Assembly: GCA_932294295.1 (NCBI GenBank)
Contig: OW028574.1
Location: 32,620,145-32,684,144, forward strand
Reading direction: 5' to 3'
Source of the DNA: Alitta virens
Taxonomy: Eukaryota > Annelida > Polychaeta > Phyllodocida > Nereididae
Length of the DNA stretch: 64,000 nucleotides
Shown here: positions 41,201 through 50,656 of the stretch, piece by piece
Layout of the letters: each line of letters opens with the position of its first letter
How positions within the stretch are numbered: position 1 is the first letter of the stretch
Made by a program: the position numbers and the translations under genes
Notes under the pieces: generated by a model
The model's input: the letters and a program-made list of their open reading frames with translations, nothing else
Databases searched by the model: none
Told to the model about the DNA's origin: nothing

Positions 41201-44200
41201 ACTAAACTCTAACTCTTAATGTCTATAGACTTGGAAACTAAACTCTAAAGCCCAGTTCACACTGTAAAGGATGGGCACAGTGCCAGGGCGGAAGGTTGAC
41301 TGAAGACTAAGGGCGGACCCGACGGACGGACTCCTAAGCAAATCCCGAGTAATTCCCGATTGATTCCCATAATAATGTCAACAATTAACTCGAACATCCG
41401 TCAAATTTTTAAACATGTTTAAAGAGTTTGCCCTATTCACGCATGATTTGGAGGGACTGCAACCATGTTACAGATTAGCAGGAGTATCCGTAAAACACTC
41501 GGCGATTGACTTACGTATGAACAAGGATAAGCAAGAGTAAAAACGTTTGGTCATCCACGCTCACTCGCCATGCCCATCCATGAAAGTGTGAATGCCCCTT
41601 AAAGGACGTCATGTGGATCCAGGACTCTCATTGGCTTTGGGATGCCTTAGCATTGAGCTGCAATGGGAGTCTTGGATTCACATAGCTTCCTCTGGAGGTT
41701 GGTTTGAAATTATATAAAATGCATGGCACACTCCAGTTGGGTTTTATGTTTCTAAACACACTGATTAGATTTTAAGGACGAATAATCAGAAGTCACGTGG
41801 TGTCCCAATAGGTTTGGTGCACTTATAATATAGGAGGACTGAAATCAGAACTCCTCGTCAACTTGTTGAAAAGACATACCATTGGCCACTACCTCATCAA
41901 TAGATATCAGCCATAAAGGAATGTTTTTTTAAGTTGGTATGATAAATCAATGTACTTATACTGTTCTTTTCTTTTTCCAGCCTTCGCATCCAACTGAACG
42001 AACAAAAGGTTCCCGCGGACAAGTGATCCTGGATCAATCAGTTCGCCATTCTTTGGCTGAGTCACCTTCTCTCTCCAGATTCAACATGCCAGGGCAATAC
42101 CCCACATACTCCCCCTCTGCTGGTCAGAGGGCCATCCAACCCCCTCCACCCCCAAGGTACCAACCCCCACCACAGTATGGCTCAACAAGACAAAATGGTG
42201 CCCCACCAGGAGGAGGCACTGTCAACCAGGCTTATATATCTTCACCTAAACTAATGTAAGTCAAATACAAGATTATTCAGAGAAGCTCGATCAATGGATC
42301 AACTTCTTTTTGAGACCAGCTACCTATTGAGCTCACTTCAATCACTACTACCATCACAAAGTTTGTACGAATGTACTTTACATCTTTATCATGGCTTTGT
42401 GATTTCATAGCCTTGGAAACCTAACTCCAGCTTTCATAGACTAGAAGTTAAACTCCAGAGGACGTCATGTGAATTTAGAATTCTAATTGGCTCAGACAGT
42501 GCCTCAGCCAATGGTATTTCTGGATTCTCATGACATCTGGGGTTCAGTTTTCTAGACCATTACCTGTGTGACCTGATAGCTGTCTAAAATATGAAGTTGC
42601 AATATATTATTATAAATTGTATTCCAGTATTTAATGTAAAACCAAAAATAAAAATAAAAACTAGAGTAAAAAAAATTCAAGAAATGGAGCAATAACTGCT
42701 CTTAAAATGGCTTGGTTAACACGTTGTGGGTTCATCTGTTTTTATTTTCTTCTTTATTTTTCAGACCAAAAGTTGGAAGAGGAAACACAGACTTGAGAAA
42801 TGCTTGCAGCAAACTGTATGGAAGCAGCCAGGATGTGGCAATGAGGAATTCCCAGTCTCAATATACCAATGGCCAGGTGAGAAAAATATCGAGCCTGTTT
42901 TAGAATATTTTGAATTTGAAGCCTCAGGAGTCCCAGACATTCTGGGAATCAGGGGAAGTTATCACTTTTGGAAAATTTCCTCGCAATGGGCCTTTGGTTT
43001 AAAAGATTAAATGTGAGTTATATATATAAAGTAAGTTTCATAAAATATGGTCGACTCTAGACAGCTGTGGCGACCTATTCCGGTTGCTATAACTGGCTAA
43101 AGCCTCCTAGCTTATAGTCGGCTTACACCTATCACCACTGAAAAATATCAATCTTGATAAATGCAAGATATTTATCTAATATATCATAAATATGTATGTA
43201 CAGTAGACTTGCATCTTTTAAACAACACAACTTATGCACAAAATGGTGCCAGATGTACTTTGTCTAGGTTCAATTTGACAGGCCGTTTTTAATGAAACTT
43301 ACTCCATAAGGGGTTTTTTTAGTCATACTGTATGTTGGTGTTTTTTGTAGTGAATATATATAAAAACTGATGTTATAATGATGATTATATTTCATTGATC
43401 TCTCAACACCCTGCTTGCTAACTTGATTTAATTTCTCTGTATGTACGTATGCCCTTGGAAATCTGACAGTGAAATTTCATTTCCGTGATCATGGAAGTAC
43501 TAGAAATACCTAGGCCTCTACTATGAATATTTCTCAGGGATACATAGTATTTCCATGGAATTCTCTCAATAACTAAATTTAATTATTTAGTCCTTATGAG
43601 GAACTAGAAATAAATAAATAAATATGCATATTCTGAATTATGATTTTTTGTTGAGGAATTTTTTGGAAAAATTCAACAAGAGGTTAAGATCAGCGATATG
43701 AAAAATCTGTGACATGATATTTGCATCACAGACCACAGTTGTTGAAATAATCAAGTTAATAGTCGCTTCAAATGTAATCATGACCAATTACAATAACAAT
43801 AGTATCATGAAATGACTTGTGATAGTGAAACAACATCTGTGTCACACTGCTGTCACACAGAAAAACACTTGCTGTAAACATGATGAAAGTAATTATTACG
43901 CCTTGGGTCAGTGTGTTACTGACATAATGAGATAATAACAGCATTATAATCTGCCTCATATAGGGAACAGTTGGCCGTTGTCTGTTCCCTCAAAAGGTTA
44001 TGTATGCAGCCAGAGTGGAATTTTGCACGTAGTCATAATGTCATACACAAATGTGCTATATATGAATGTAGATAGATCGAATATCAGAATATCATGGATG
44101 TACACGTTTTTGATGTTTTACATTTTCAAGACACACATGGATTCTAGGGTTTACACATATTCAAGTATATGTTTTATACAGACTGATAAGTTCCCATGGG

Positions 44201-47200
44201 AGGGGACAAGAAATACACTATAAGCAACACTCTCAGGGTAATCTTTATTTTTTTTTTTCTCAGGGAGACGCTGGAACATGGAATAAATACAACCAGAACC
44301 AACCACGAGCAAGCCCTAAGGGACAGAGCAACTCAACACCAACTAGTCATACGTCTTCCAGCTACAGCCATAGTCCTGGTAGCTCAGCCGGGCAAGACCG
44401 ACCCGAACCCCCAAGACCTCCACCCCCAAGTTCTACACGGATGGCTGGACTAATTTCTGCTCCTCAGTTGCCAATTAACGAAATGTCTCGGTTGAGTTTG
44501 CAGGCTAACAGTCATCCATATTCGAATCGCCCTGGTCCTCTTCCTCAAGGTCCCCATCCACATGACCCTGATAACAGACAGCAGCAGCATTCCGACAAAG
44601 CCTTGGCCAACAAACCTCCTCCACATTCAATGCACTGTGAAAGAACGCTAAACCACACCAACCCGGGTGCTCCCAACTCTATCAGACAATCACCAAGGAA
44701 CACAAATGGTAACGGAGTTTATTCTCAGGTAAACAGAGACCGTTCTCATGAGAGAACACAAGGTATCGAATCTAAAAATAATAGCGAAAAAAACAATGGA
44801 GTACCCGAGTTACCACCAAAGCGCTTGGATCCATCACCTGTCTTAGTGAGACATGGTGTTAGTAGAAGCAGCCTGCATCATCCTCCAAGCTATAAGGATA
44901 CTTTGGAGATGCAACAATTACATACAAAGCCAGAACAGGCGGGCAAGTCTGGATCAATTAACCAAAATCACAACCAGGTGGAATATGATTTGGCCCAAGG
45001 CATATCACTCCAGTCTGCACAAATGCCACCTCCAGGCAAATGGCAAGGATCTGTTAATCTGAACAAAAATGATTTGACATTGAACGGGCATTACTCACCC
45101 AGTGCATCTTCCCGATCTATAACTCCTCCTTTGCCACCTCTTTCTCCAGCAGACACACCCCCGGTTACCCCTCCAGATAGTCCCTCAGGTCCCAAATTCA
45201 GTACTCAGATCTCTAACTCAACAGGATTCTTGCCAGATAAAACTCCTGATGTGGTCAATTCTGCCAAGAAAGGAATGCCTCCTTCAGGTAGAAGAAAATC
45301 CATGAGGAGGCTTAATGGTGGAGGAGTAGCAGTCAAGACGTGGGAAGGTCGACACAAGCGCATGCCTGCTGCTAAACCTAGGTCCAGACTTTATACCAAC
45401 GGAAGACCTAGTAAGTAAAGCTTTATTATATTTGTCTGATATCACATTGATATTCACCATCTTGTTCATCGATGAGGCACAGCGTGAATGGCACTGTTTT
45501 TTACCGGCGATATGCACCCACTAGCAGCTGCCACTAGATGAAATGCTACCAAGAAAGTATACAGCTCTCAAGGAAGAGGTTGCGTGGCTACTGAGGAAAC
45601 AGCAAGTAATTTCTCTGGCCTGAATCGCGTCACACATGTAGAGTGTTTTCGTGTCATTGACTTAACATACGTTTTCAAATTTGCCGTCGACCTAGTTGTA
45701 AAGGCGGATACAACCCCTCGCCACCCATTTCTTCCGGTCAGTGTAACTAACAAAGGCGGCCTTTCATGCCGCCTTTTTATTACATGATCCTCCACTGTAA
45801 CTCAGATATATCTTTGTAAAGGCTCTGACCGAAATATAATTAAGATGAAAAGACACTGATTCAAACCCAAGAATATTTATTGTAAACTGTGGCTTTCCAT
45901 TAGTTGAAAATTCACCCCTACGATACTTTTCAGTGAGTGCCAGAAGTGAAGAAGAGGATTCTGATAACTTTGAAGTTGACTCTCATCTTGGCTCAACCAC
46001 TGCTGCAAGCGGAACAGAGATAGATGTGGATGAGCGAGAGATCCGGGTTATCAGACAACAGCTACAAGGTCTTGAGACAATGTACCATGAAATCTTAAAG
46101 TTATTAGGGGTCGACCAAGAGCATTCTGGCTCCAGGAGAAGTATCTCCTCTCAAAGCAGCATCAGTCGCACAGGACGAAGGTCAAGGCATCCGCACTCTC
46201 GCGGTGGAGTGGTGCGTTCTAAAGAAATCAAGTAAGTCAAATAATTAATATATAAGAAGCTTGACTGGGTTATTGTCTTTCAAGACAGCTCTGTAGTGGA
46301 ACAAACATCACCACTATTACATAAATATAAATATTTGCCATTATAAAGTCAAGCAAATTAAATTCACAGAACTTCAATTACATGCATGCATCATGTGGCC
46401 TACGCAGGAATGTGCATTCCTGACCTAAACGTTTAATAAAATTATTTCGAGGTTGAAATCATTTCCCACTCATTTAACATCTTTTCCAGACAAATCAACA
46501 AACGTTTTGCAAGACTGGAATCGCATGTGGTGACCTTAGCACGAAGTGTGGCTCATCTGTCCTCAGAAATGCGGTCACATGTTACGAACCATCCAGACAT
46601 AGAAGAAATCAAGAGAGAAATTAAACGCTTGAAGGAACTCTCCGTAAGAGGAGACCACAAAGCCTTTGCTAATGAATGGGAGAGATTTCGAGGTTGGGTG
46701 CCTTCGCTCACAAACCCTAAGAGAGTGAACAAGCTTACGCGGTAAGTACCAGCAATATATCAAATTTAGTCAATCACAGACCAGACCCTCGATCTATTAT
46801 TTCATACAGTGCTTCTTTTAGATCCTAACTTGTATAATAAAAACTATGATAAATAGAGTAGAATTGCCTTTTTATTGTCAGGGAACATTTAAGTTTAATT
46901 CTTTCAATTAATATGCTCACAAGTTCAAGACTTTACAACTTTTCATTTGTTGAGAGGACACCAATTCAATGTATTGCAATCTATCTTCACTACTTGCAGA
47001 TTTTTTGGACAAGAACCACCTCTTCTCCACATATTTCTGAAAAAGCTTGGCTACGAGGTAAGAACTAGTATATTCTGAACATGTAGCATTAATCAAATAA
47101 AAAGTTGTATAGTCTGAATTTCCTATATCGCGCCTCTAGATCAAACCTCCCCCTTATTCACGGTACCCGCATGTCATCAGGCCATTGTCTTCTGAACATC

Positions 47201-48249
47201 TTAAGACAATTCCTTCAGCAGTTTTTAATTGCAATTCACACTTCATCCATTGAATATTGTGTGAAGAGCTCTGTGAATTATGTACATTCATAATGCACAC
47301 CTAGACCGCAACATTGCTGTCATTTGCAAGCACGCCGATAGACGTCATGAGGCTGTTTGTCGGACTAATGCACACCATATGACATGGAAGGGTAATTAAG
47401 ACACAGATCATTATATTGATGATTAAATATATTTTACGCCCAATATCTACGTTTAATCCAATCGGCTACCTAATTAGTTTTGCAGCAACTATTAAATGAA
47501 ATCCTGTAAAATTTGTGTGCAATCAGACTTTCTGGATAAAATTTTTAATGGGTGGGCACCCGCATTTTAGATTGGTTTACCGCTGGTCCACTTGGTACGC
47601 ATTTTACACCGACCCGACTTTCGGGAAGGCAATTGATCGTGATCAAGTTTGATAAATGTTGATTAAAAATCGACAGTGTGATATTGCCCTAAACAGGGAC
47701 AAAGTGACACTGAAGCTCTTAAGTCATGGACATAAGAGGACTATCTCCTTAAAAAGTGACATTAAGTGACATGAGACATTCGATTTGCTCTTAAATGGTG
47801 ACATGTGACATTGCTTCCTGTTTTTGGGACTCATGTAGACCCCTAATAATTGCAACGATATTAGTCCCTGATTTCATAGCCGTTGCAACAATCTTGCCCA
47901 CAGTATACCACAATGCCTTGCATGAGTTATTGGAACGTCTTTATGTTTGCAATCGTTCCGGGTATATAACGTCTCCCAAGGACCGCGCTATATGGAGGTT
48001 AGAATATCTAGACTGTACCATTAACCAATGTTTTATCTTTATCCATTGGACAATCAGAACTCATGAAATCATTCTTTTCAGAAATACGTTACAAATTTCG
48101 AGCAGGAGAGGATAGGAATGATTGAACTTCCTTACATGACTGAGGACAGACTGCAACGTATTGGAATACCCATGGGCCCACGATTAAGAATCTTACAGGA
48201 AGCTCAAATGTGCTTCAGACAAGAGAACTTTGACATTTACATAGTTTAA
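23260..48249 (+). CDS. Ten-exon gene for a SAM-domain, coiled-coil, proline-rich protein (894 aa)
   Basis: Joining 23260-23298, 23426-23581, 36416-36595, 41981-42255, 42765-42876, 44264-45410, 45934-46231, 46490-46741, 47000-47057 and 48082-48249 gives 2685 bases in one open frame, with GT/AG at every intron. Residues 1-320 are polar with proline clusters. Residues 255-636 are one long disordered exon with PELPPK (435-440, SH3-ligand-like), PPSY (461-464, WW-ligand-like) and RRKS (597-600, basophilic-kinase-like). Helical, coiled-coil-prone stretches lie at about 667-695 and 736-790. A SAM domain fills about 822-885, and the chain ends in IYIV, which could act as a class II PDZ ligand. This layout suits a scaffold or adaptor that self-associates through its SAM domain. 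I do not recognise the orthologue and assign no function. The short first exon is the least certain part, and small exons could be missing from the 12.8-kb and 5.4-kb introns. Confidence 0.88.
23426..23581 (+). CDS. SAM-domain gene, exon 2
   Basis: 52 codons, phase 0 at both ends, preceded by TGTTTTTAG and followed by GTGAGT. It encodes a short acidic segment and then a Ser/Thr/Arg-rich stretch (EVEEAVSQTIGERLKSLL and onward). It contains GCCCTCTAGTGG (23524-23535), the exact reverse complement of the 12-mer found in both family A copies. Confidence 0.85.
25525..25593. repeat. Perfect 31-bp hairpin with 7-nt loop
   Basis: 25525-25555 is the exact reverse complement of 25563-25593, around the loop AGATCTA. 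Just before the left arm, CATGCTTTAGGTGGCAAGGA (25502) repeats a phrase at about 25070, so the hairpin lies at the edge of a short direct duplication. It could be a snap-back replication product or a small hairpin RNA locus; sequence alone does not decide. Confidence 0.9.
26726..26739 (+). promoter_or_regulatory. RFX X-box motif match
   Basis: GTTTCCATGGCAAC fits the palindromic RFX consensus GTNRCC-N(0-3)-RGYAAC. A CACGTG E-box core lies ~20 bases downstream and a strong donor-like AAGGTAAGGG at about 26884. This could be an internal promoter with a non-coding first exon for the SAM gene, but in-frame ATGs there hit stops. It is suggestive only. Confidence 0.35.
29015..29790. mobile_element. 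TIR element with TTAA-like ends (~775 bp)
   Basis: The left end is TAAAGGGGCGTTCTCACTAT and the right end, inverted, is TTAAGGGAAGTTCATACTAT. The interior is rich in CGTA and contains a ~30-bp tandem duplicate (29159-29220) and a run of TCTACGTACG units near 29297-29325. No transposase frame is seen. The ends suggest a TTAA-targeting family (piggyBac- or Kolobok-like), but that is inference. Confidence 0.7.
31581..32033. repeat. Repeat with palindromic AAGGTCA half-sites
   Basis: Two imperfect palindromes, TGACCTTG...CAAGGTCA, occur at about 31584-31610 and 32003-32031. CAAGGTCA is the monomeric site of ERR/FTZ-F1 nuclear receptors. The surrounding sequence is AT-rich and non-coding and merges into family A at 32222. 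It could be a transposon that carries these motifs. Confidence 0.45.
32222..33485 (+). mobile_element. Dispersed repeat family A, copy 2
   Basis: A direct-orientation copy of 13890-15545, about 18 kb away. It begins near GAACATAGTTCGAAGAGGG and ends GGCGGGCTTGCTTTAG. It carries the same CCACTAGAGGGC 12-mer (33388-33399). Divergence is substantial and indels are frequent, so the copies are old. Confidence 0.75.
33560..34595 (+). mobile_element. Dispersed repeat family B, copy 1 (fullest copy)
   Basis: Marked by AATTTGTAAGGCAACCTCAT, GATATATCAC, CCCTTACCCTTAATTT and GACCAATGTATCGGCAGGGC in that order. Other copies are at 54950-55252 (part), 56070-56820 (+) and 59080-59703 plus 61299-61345 (-). 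No coding frame is recognised. In the last copy this sequence serves as the empty-site reference for a transposon insertion. Confidence 0.75.
34600..34890 (+). repeat. GC-rich repeat patch
   Basis: It starts with AAAGCCCCTGTCACACTAGG, which resembles the left terminus of the 41244 element, and continues into an unusually GC-rich stretch with TACCCG repeats. A 77-codon frame crosses it but resembles no protein. It is probably part of a TIR element whose right end I cannot place. Confidence 0.45.
36416..36595 (+). CDS. SAM-domain gene, exon 3
   Basis: 60 codons, phase 0 at both ends, after a 12.8-kb intron (ATTTTTCAG before, GTAAGT-like GTAAG after). It encodes ILLPPPRKPHEQYYG, a proline/basic stretch followed by tyrosines, and ends DEDLYLSNYV. 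Confidence 0.88.
38857..38932 (+). repeat. Poly-G tracts with quadruplex potential
   Basis: Three G runs of about 9-15 alternate with short CACTGGGCCAC-like spacers, as a degenerate tandem repeat of ~30 bp. It is on the coding strand of the SAM gene, so the transcript would carry it too. Run lengths may be unreliable in the assembly. Confidence 0.75.
39440..40865 (-). pseudogene. 5'-truncated LINE relic with reverse transcriptase
   Basis: Reading the minus strand from 40865 down gives, in order: a pre-RT stretch (LPENKATGLDN), an RT entry motif (FKKGSKVDTSNY, where P-I-S-I-L-P follows), VVLDLKKAFDILEHY (RT motif A), GVPEGSILERPLL (motif B region), MYADDTAFYSA (catalytic YADD), then a C-terminal part near 39850 (TLYNSLVLQYIDYC-like) and 39520-39650 (HSLFKNGG). 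Frame changes and stops separate the pieces, and no endonuclease is seen. The style is that of Jockey/CR1-group LINEs. It lies antisense in intron 3 of the SAM gene and is dead. Confidence 0.88.
41160..41250 (+). repeat. Short tandem duplication
   Basis: ATAGACTTG(G/A)AAACTAAACTCTAA is present twice, about 40 bp apart (near 41190 and 41224), directly before the TIR element at 41244. A related phrase is at 42408-42440. Confidence 0.6.
41244..41603. mobile_element. TIR element of the TTAA-like family (~360 bp)
   Basis: The left end CTAAAGCCCAGTTCACACT faces the right end AGTGTGAATGCCCCTTAAAG. The interior shares CACTCGGCGA and ACGTATGAACAAGGAT with the fragments at 19060-19390. It is non-autonomous, with no transposase frame. 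Confidence 0.7.
41604..41705. mobile_element. Palindromic MITE family C, copy 1
   Basis: It begins GGACGTCATGTGGATCC and ends with the inverted counterpart GGATTCACATAGCTTCC. The core has ATTGGCT...AGCATTGAG. It matches the element at 42441-42555. Confidence 0.6.
41981..42255 (+). CDS. SAM-domain gene, exon 4
   Basis: 91 codons plus two bases, with acceptor CTTTTTCCAG and donor GTAAGT. It is very proline-rich in its second half (QPPPPPRYQPPPQYG and more). The phase 2 end is completed by the first base of exon 5 to give an isoleucine codon. Confidence 0.9.
42441..42555. mobile_element. Palindromic MITE family C, copy 2
   Basis: The left half (CTAGAAGTTAAACTCCAGAG, GACGTCATG, ATTGGCT) is the imperfect inverse of the right half (AGCCAATGG, CTCATGACATCTGGGGTTCA, TCTAG). 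The whole element is close to a 115-bp hairpin. It sits in intron 4 of the SAM gene. Confidence 0.75.
42765..42876 (+). CDS. SAM-domain gene, exon 5
   Basis: One base plus 37 codons. The acceptor is TATTTTTCAG and the donor is GTGAGA. It encodes PKVGRGNTDLRNACSKLYG and then a Gln/Asn/Ser-rich end. Reading straight through the donor reaches a stop, which supports splicing here. Confidence 0.88.
42877..44263 (+). other. Intron 5 of the SAM-domain gene (1.4 kb)
   Basis: A phase 0 intron from GTGAGA to a T-rich tract ending CTCAG. No exon or repeat of note is seen. Confidence 0.8.
44264..45410 (+). CDS. SAM-domain gene, exon 6 (large disordered exon)
   Basis: 382 codons plus one base, with acceptor TTTTTTTCTCAG and donor GTAAGT. 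It is rich in Pro, Ser, Asn, Gln and His with no predicted fold. PELPPK, PPSY and a Thr/Ser-Pro run (about residues 540-564, TPPLPPLSPADTPPVTPP) are possible SH3, WW and proline-directed kinase sites. The end is basic (RRKSMRR, then KTWEGRHKR). Reading past the donor gives a stop within two codons. Confidence 0.93.
45411..45933 (+). other. Intron 6 of the SAM-domain gene, with a GC stem-loop
   Basis: A phase 1 intron. At 45752-45776, AAAGGCGGC...GCCGCCTTT forms a strong stem with a short loop, followed by T5ATT. It looks like a bacterial terminator by chance; the context is eukaryotic and intronic. The 67-codon frame crossing it has no recognisable features. Confidence 0.7.
45934..46231 (+). 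CDS. SAM-domain gene, exon 7
   Basis: Phase 1 entry (the split codon is ATG), 98 codons, then two bases. The acceptor is ATACTTTTCAG and the donor is GTAAGT. It encodes an acidic Ser/Glu/Asp stretch, a helix with heptad-like hydrophobics (IRVIRQQLQGLETMYHEILK), and a Ser/Arg-rich linker. Confidence 0.9.
46490..46741 (+). CDS. SAM-domain gene, exon 8
   Basis: One base, 83 codons, two bases, with acceptor CTTTTCCAG and donor GTAAGT. It encodes a long helical region (INKRFARLESHVVTLARSV; DIEEIKREIKRLKEL), probably a coiled coil, then WERFRGWVPSL leading into the SAM domain. Confidence 0.9.
47000..47057 (+). CDS. SAM-domain gene, exon 9
   Basis: A small exon of 58 bases, with acceptor TACTTGCAG and donor GTAAGA. 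It completes an arginine codon and encodes FFGQEPPLLHIFLKKLGYE, the start of the SAM domain. It is too short to stand out as an open frame but is required to join exons 8 and 10 in frame. Confidence 0.88.
47058..48081 (+). other. Intron 9 of the SAM-domain gene (1.0 kb)
   Basis: A phase 0 intron that interrupts the SAM domain right after LKKLGYE. I see no exon or repeat in it. Confidence 0.75.
48082..48249 (+). CDS. SAM-domain gene, exon 10 with stop
   Basis: 55 codons plus TAA, after acceptor ATTCTTTTCAG. It supplies the rest of the SAM domain: KYVTNFEQERIGMIELPY, then LTEDRL-like MTEDRLQRIGIPMGPRLRIL. This follows the SAM pattern, with a 'Y..F....I....L..L....L...GI...GPR..IL' spacing. The first polyadenylation signal that I see on this strand is AATAAA at 48445-48450. 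Confidence 0.92.
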   Translation, partial: KYVTNFEQERIGMIELPYMTEDRLQRIGIPMGPRLRILQEAQMCFRQENFDIYIV

Positions 48250-50656
48250 TAACTTTATTTGTTTCATACATCAATTACACACACTTACGTATTATAACTC
48301 TTGTATTTTACATATTTAAATTAATATAATGAAATAAGTTTCTCTAGTATTTACAAAAAAATTAGGATACATTCATTTAAAGAGTTCATCAAAAATGTGT
48401 ATATGTGAACTGGAAAATACTGCTGACTAGTATTTACTTATAATAATAAAAAAAAATCATTATTTGCCATTAAAGACTAGTAAACTTGGTGCAATGATAA
48501 GCTCTCGCCAACATAATAAACCTGTGAGCATGATGAATGTTTATTGGTACACAATATGTACATGATTCTTTATAAAAGTACATAAATACCAAAAATAAAC
48601 AACCTGTTACAAAATATAACATGTTCTTCTTTTTGACAAAACGCAATTGCATCACTTCAATGTCGATAAAACTGCATCATAAACTAAGCTTAATGATTAC
48701 ACCAATCATAATTTAAAAAATCTTTCAAAATGTAATACAAAATGCTAAACTGGGTGTAAAAAGCTATGTTACGGCACATTCTTTGTTAATGTAAAGGTAA
48801 TAACATATCATACCAGTATGAGCTAAATGCTCGTAATTTACACAAGAAGGTACAAATGATGTAATATAAAAATGGTTAAACACACAAACAGCACCAATAG
48901 GTGACAGCAATAATACTAAAGTACCAAAGGGATTAGCTGTAGACAAGTCCCCTGTCCACAGGACAGAGTTACAACGACTGATATGAAAAATTATGGAATT
49001 TTCGGCTGGTGTGGGAACTAGCCTATTGATAAAACGTTTGCCACGAAATACACCTGCTCTAGGGTTAGACATACCTTTATTTAGTCCTATCAATTTATGA
49101 TATTACCTAGATCTGAATGAAGCTGGAAGCAAAGTCTTAATTTCCAGCTAATCTCAAGTGTCAATGTTCATGGATTTACACACAAAACAATTAATTGAAT
49201 TGACAACATTCCAGTGACAAACCGTCAGGTTTTCATGGGGATGAATCGCGCAGTGACAAATCGACCTGTTACCGGCATCACTGGCAAAGAAAATACTAAG
49301 AAACGCCAGTCCCATTGTCAACGCCCGGGCCAGTGGACAAAAAAATGAATTTGAAAATAGCTCCGTAGTTTTCTCAATTTCACATTTAAAAAAAGGTAAT
49401 AAACCATTTCCACACGATTCCACAGAAATCGATAAATTTGGAAGAAATCATCCATATCTGAGCGCGACACAATAGAAAAATGGTATGTCTAAACCTTGAG
49501 CAGTGTACTTCGTGTGGCAAACGTTTATTAAAAGGCTAGTTTCCACAAAAGCCGAAATTCCATATTTTTTCATGTACATAGGATGTTGTGGACAGGGGAC
49601 TTGTAGCTACTTTTTTTGGTCGAGTTTATAAAAATAAAACGTGTATTAATCAGTAAATTTACTTAATTATTCAAAAATATCTTTTCACTCTATTGTCATG
49701 TATGCAATAGTTACTAACAGGGAGAAATACATTTTGCCAGCAGTTTGATAAAATTAGCTGAAAAATTCATGTTAAACATTAAAGACATGTCTACATAAGA
49801 CCCATAAATTGGACCATGCAATAAACACGTTTCACCAACAATTCGGCAGACGTGTCTTAAATAAGATGAAGAATAATTGCTGTTTGCCAAACTTATTTGT
49901 GAAGTGGGTGAGTAAAACTGTTTGTAGTTGCGGTATAAAATTATAGGAATTTGCTCTCTTCTCTTCTTTTGTGATCTCACTGTCAACAAAAGTTGGATAA
50001 ACATTATCAGAATAAAATGGCAACTTAAACTGATGTATGCAATAATTATCTATTTTATACAAAAAAATAAATAAATAACTAGTGTAATCAATGTACCCAA
50101 TTGTACCATGAAATGCAAAAAAAATTTCCTAGTGTCATATTCATCAAAAGTGTATTTTTCTGCCTAAACACTCTCTGACATCGATGATGGCTCCTTGCAA
50201 TTTGATTTACCGCATTTATATCCCGCAAGTCTGCCATATAGTCCATATAGCTAAGACCAGGGACCTAGCTAAGACCAACCAGAAGCAGGTCTTCATTTCA
50301 CACTTTCTAGAAAATTATTCTTTGGCAATTGTACATGGGATTATGTTGGTGAAACAAACCTGGGTACTTAGACATATGTCTTAAACAGAGAAAAACATTA
50401 CAAACATAGGGCTCTATTTTAGACAAGTCTACTTGGTTAGTCTTATGTTCTAGGACACGTCCAAATTAAGACTACGTTGGGTATTAACACTTGACCAGAT
50501 CAACAAAATTGTAATATCTTCATAAGAGCATACAGCCACACACACAACTTCAGCACATATAAGCCATTTTTAAACAAATGCTGATTGGACTTTTGTTTTA
50601 AATCAAACAAATCAACACAAGGATTTCTTAACTCATCTAACACTGGGATTTAAATT
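48250..50656. other. Convergent 3' region between the two genes
   Basis: This should hold both 3' UTRs. On the plus strand, AATAAA is at 48445-48450. On the minus strand, TTTATT (AATAAA in the transcript) occurs at 48254-48259, 48540-48545, about 49074 and about 49517, among others. The minus-strand UTR could stop near 49500 or run up to the SAM gene's last exon. No coding frame here is credible. Confidence 0.5.

Larger units (their letters stand above)
36596..41980 (+). other. Intron 3 of the SAM-domain gene (5.4 kb)
   Basis: A phase 0 intron. It holds G runs at about 36699 and 38857-38932, a minus-strand LINE relic (39440-40865), C runs at 40903 and 40997, a TIR element (41244-41603) and half of a small palindromic family (41604-41705). 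No exon is supported within it. Confidence 0.8.

Noticed and set aside
45752..45780. Rho-independent terminator
   Set aside because: The stem plus T run looks like one, but it lies in an intron of an animal gene. Bacterial terminators do not apply.
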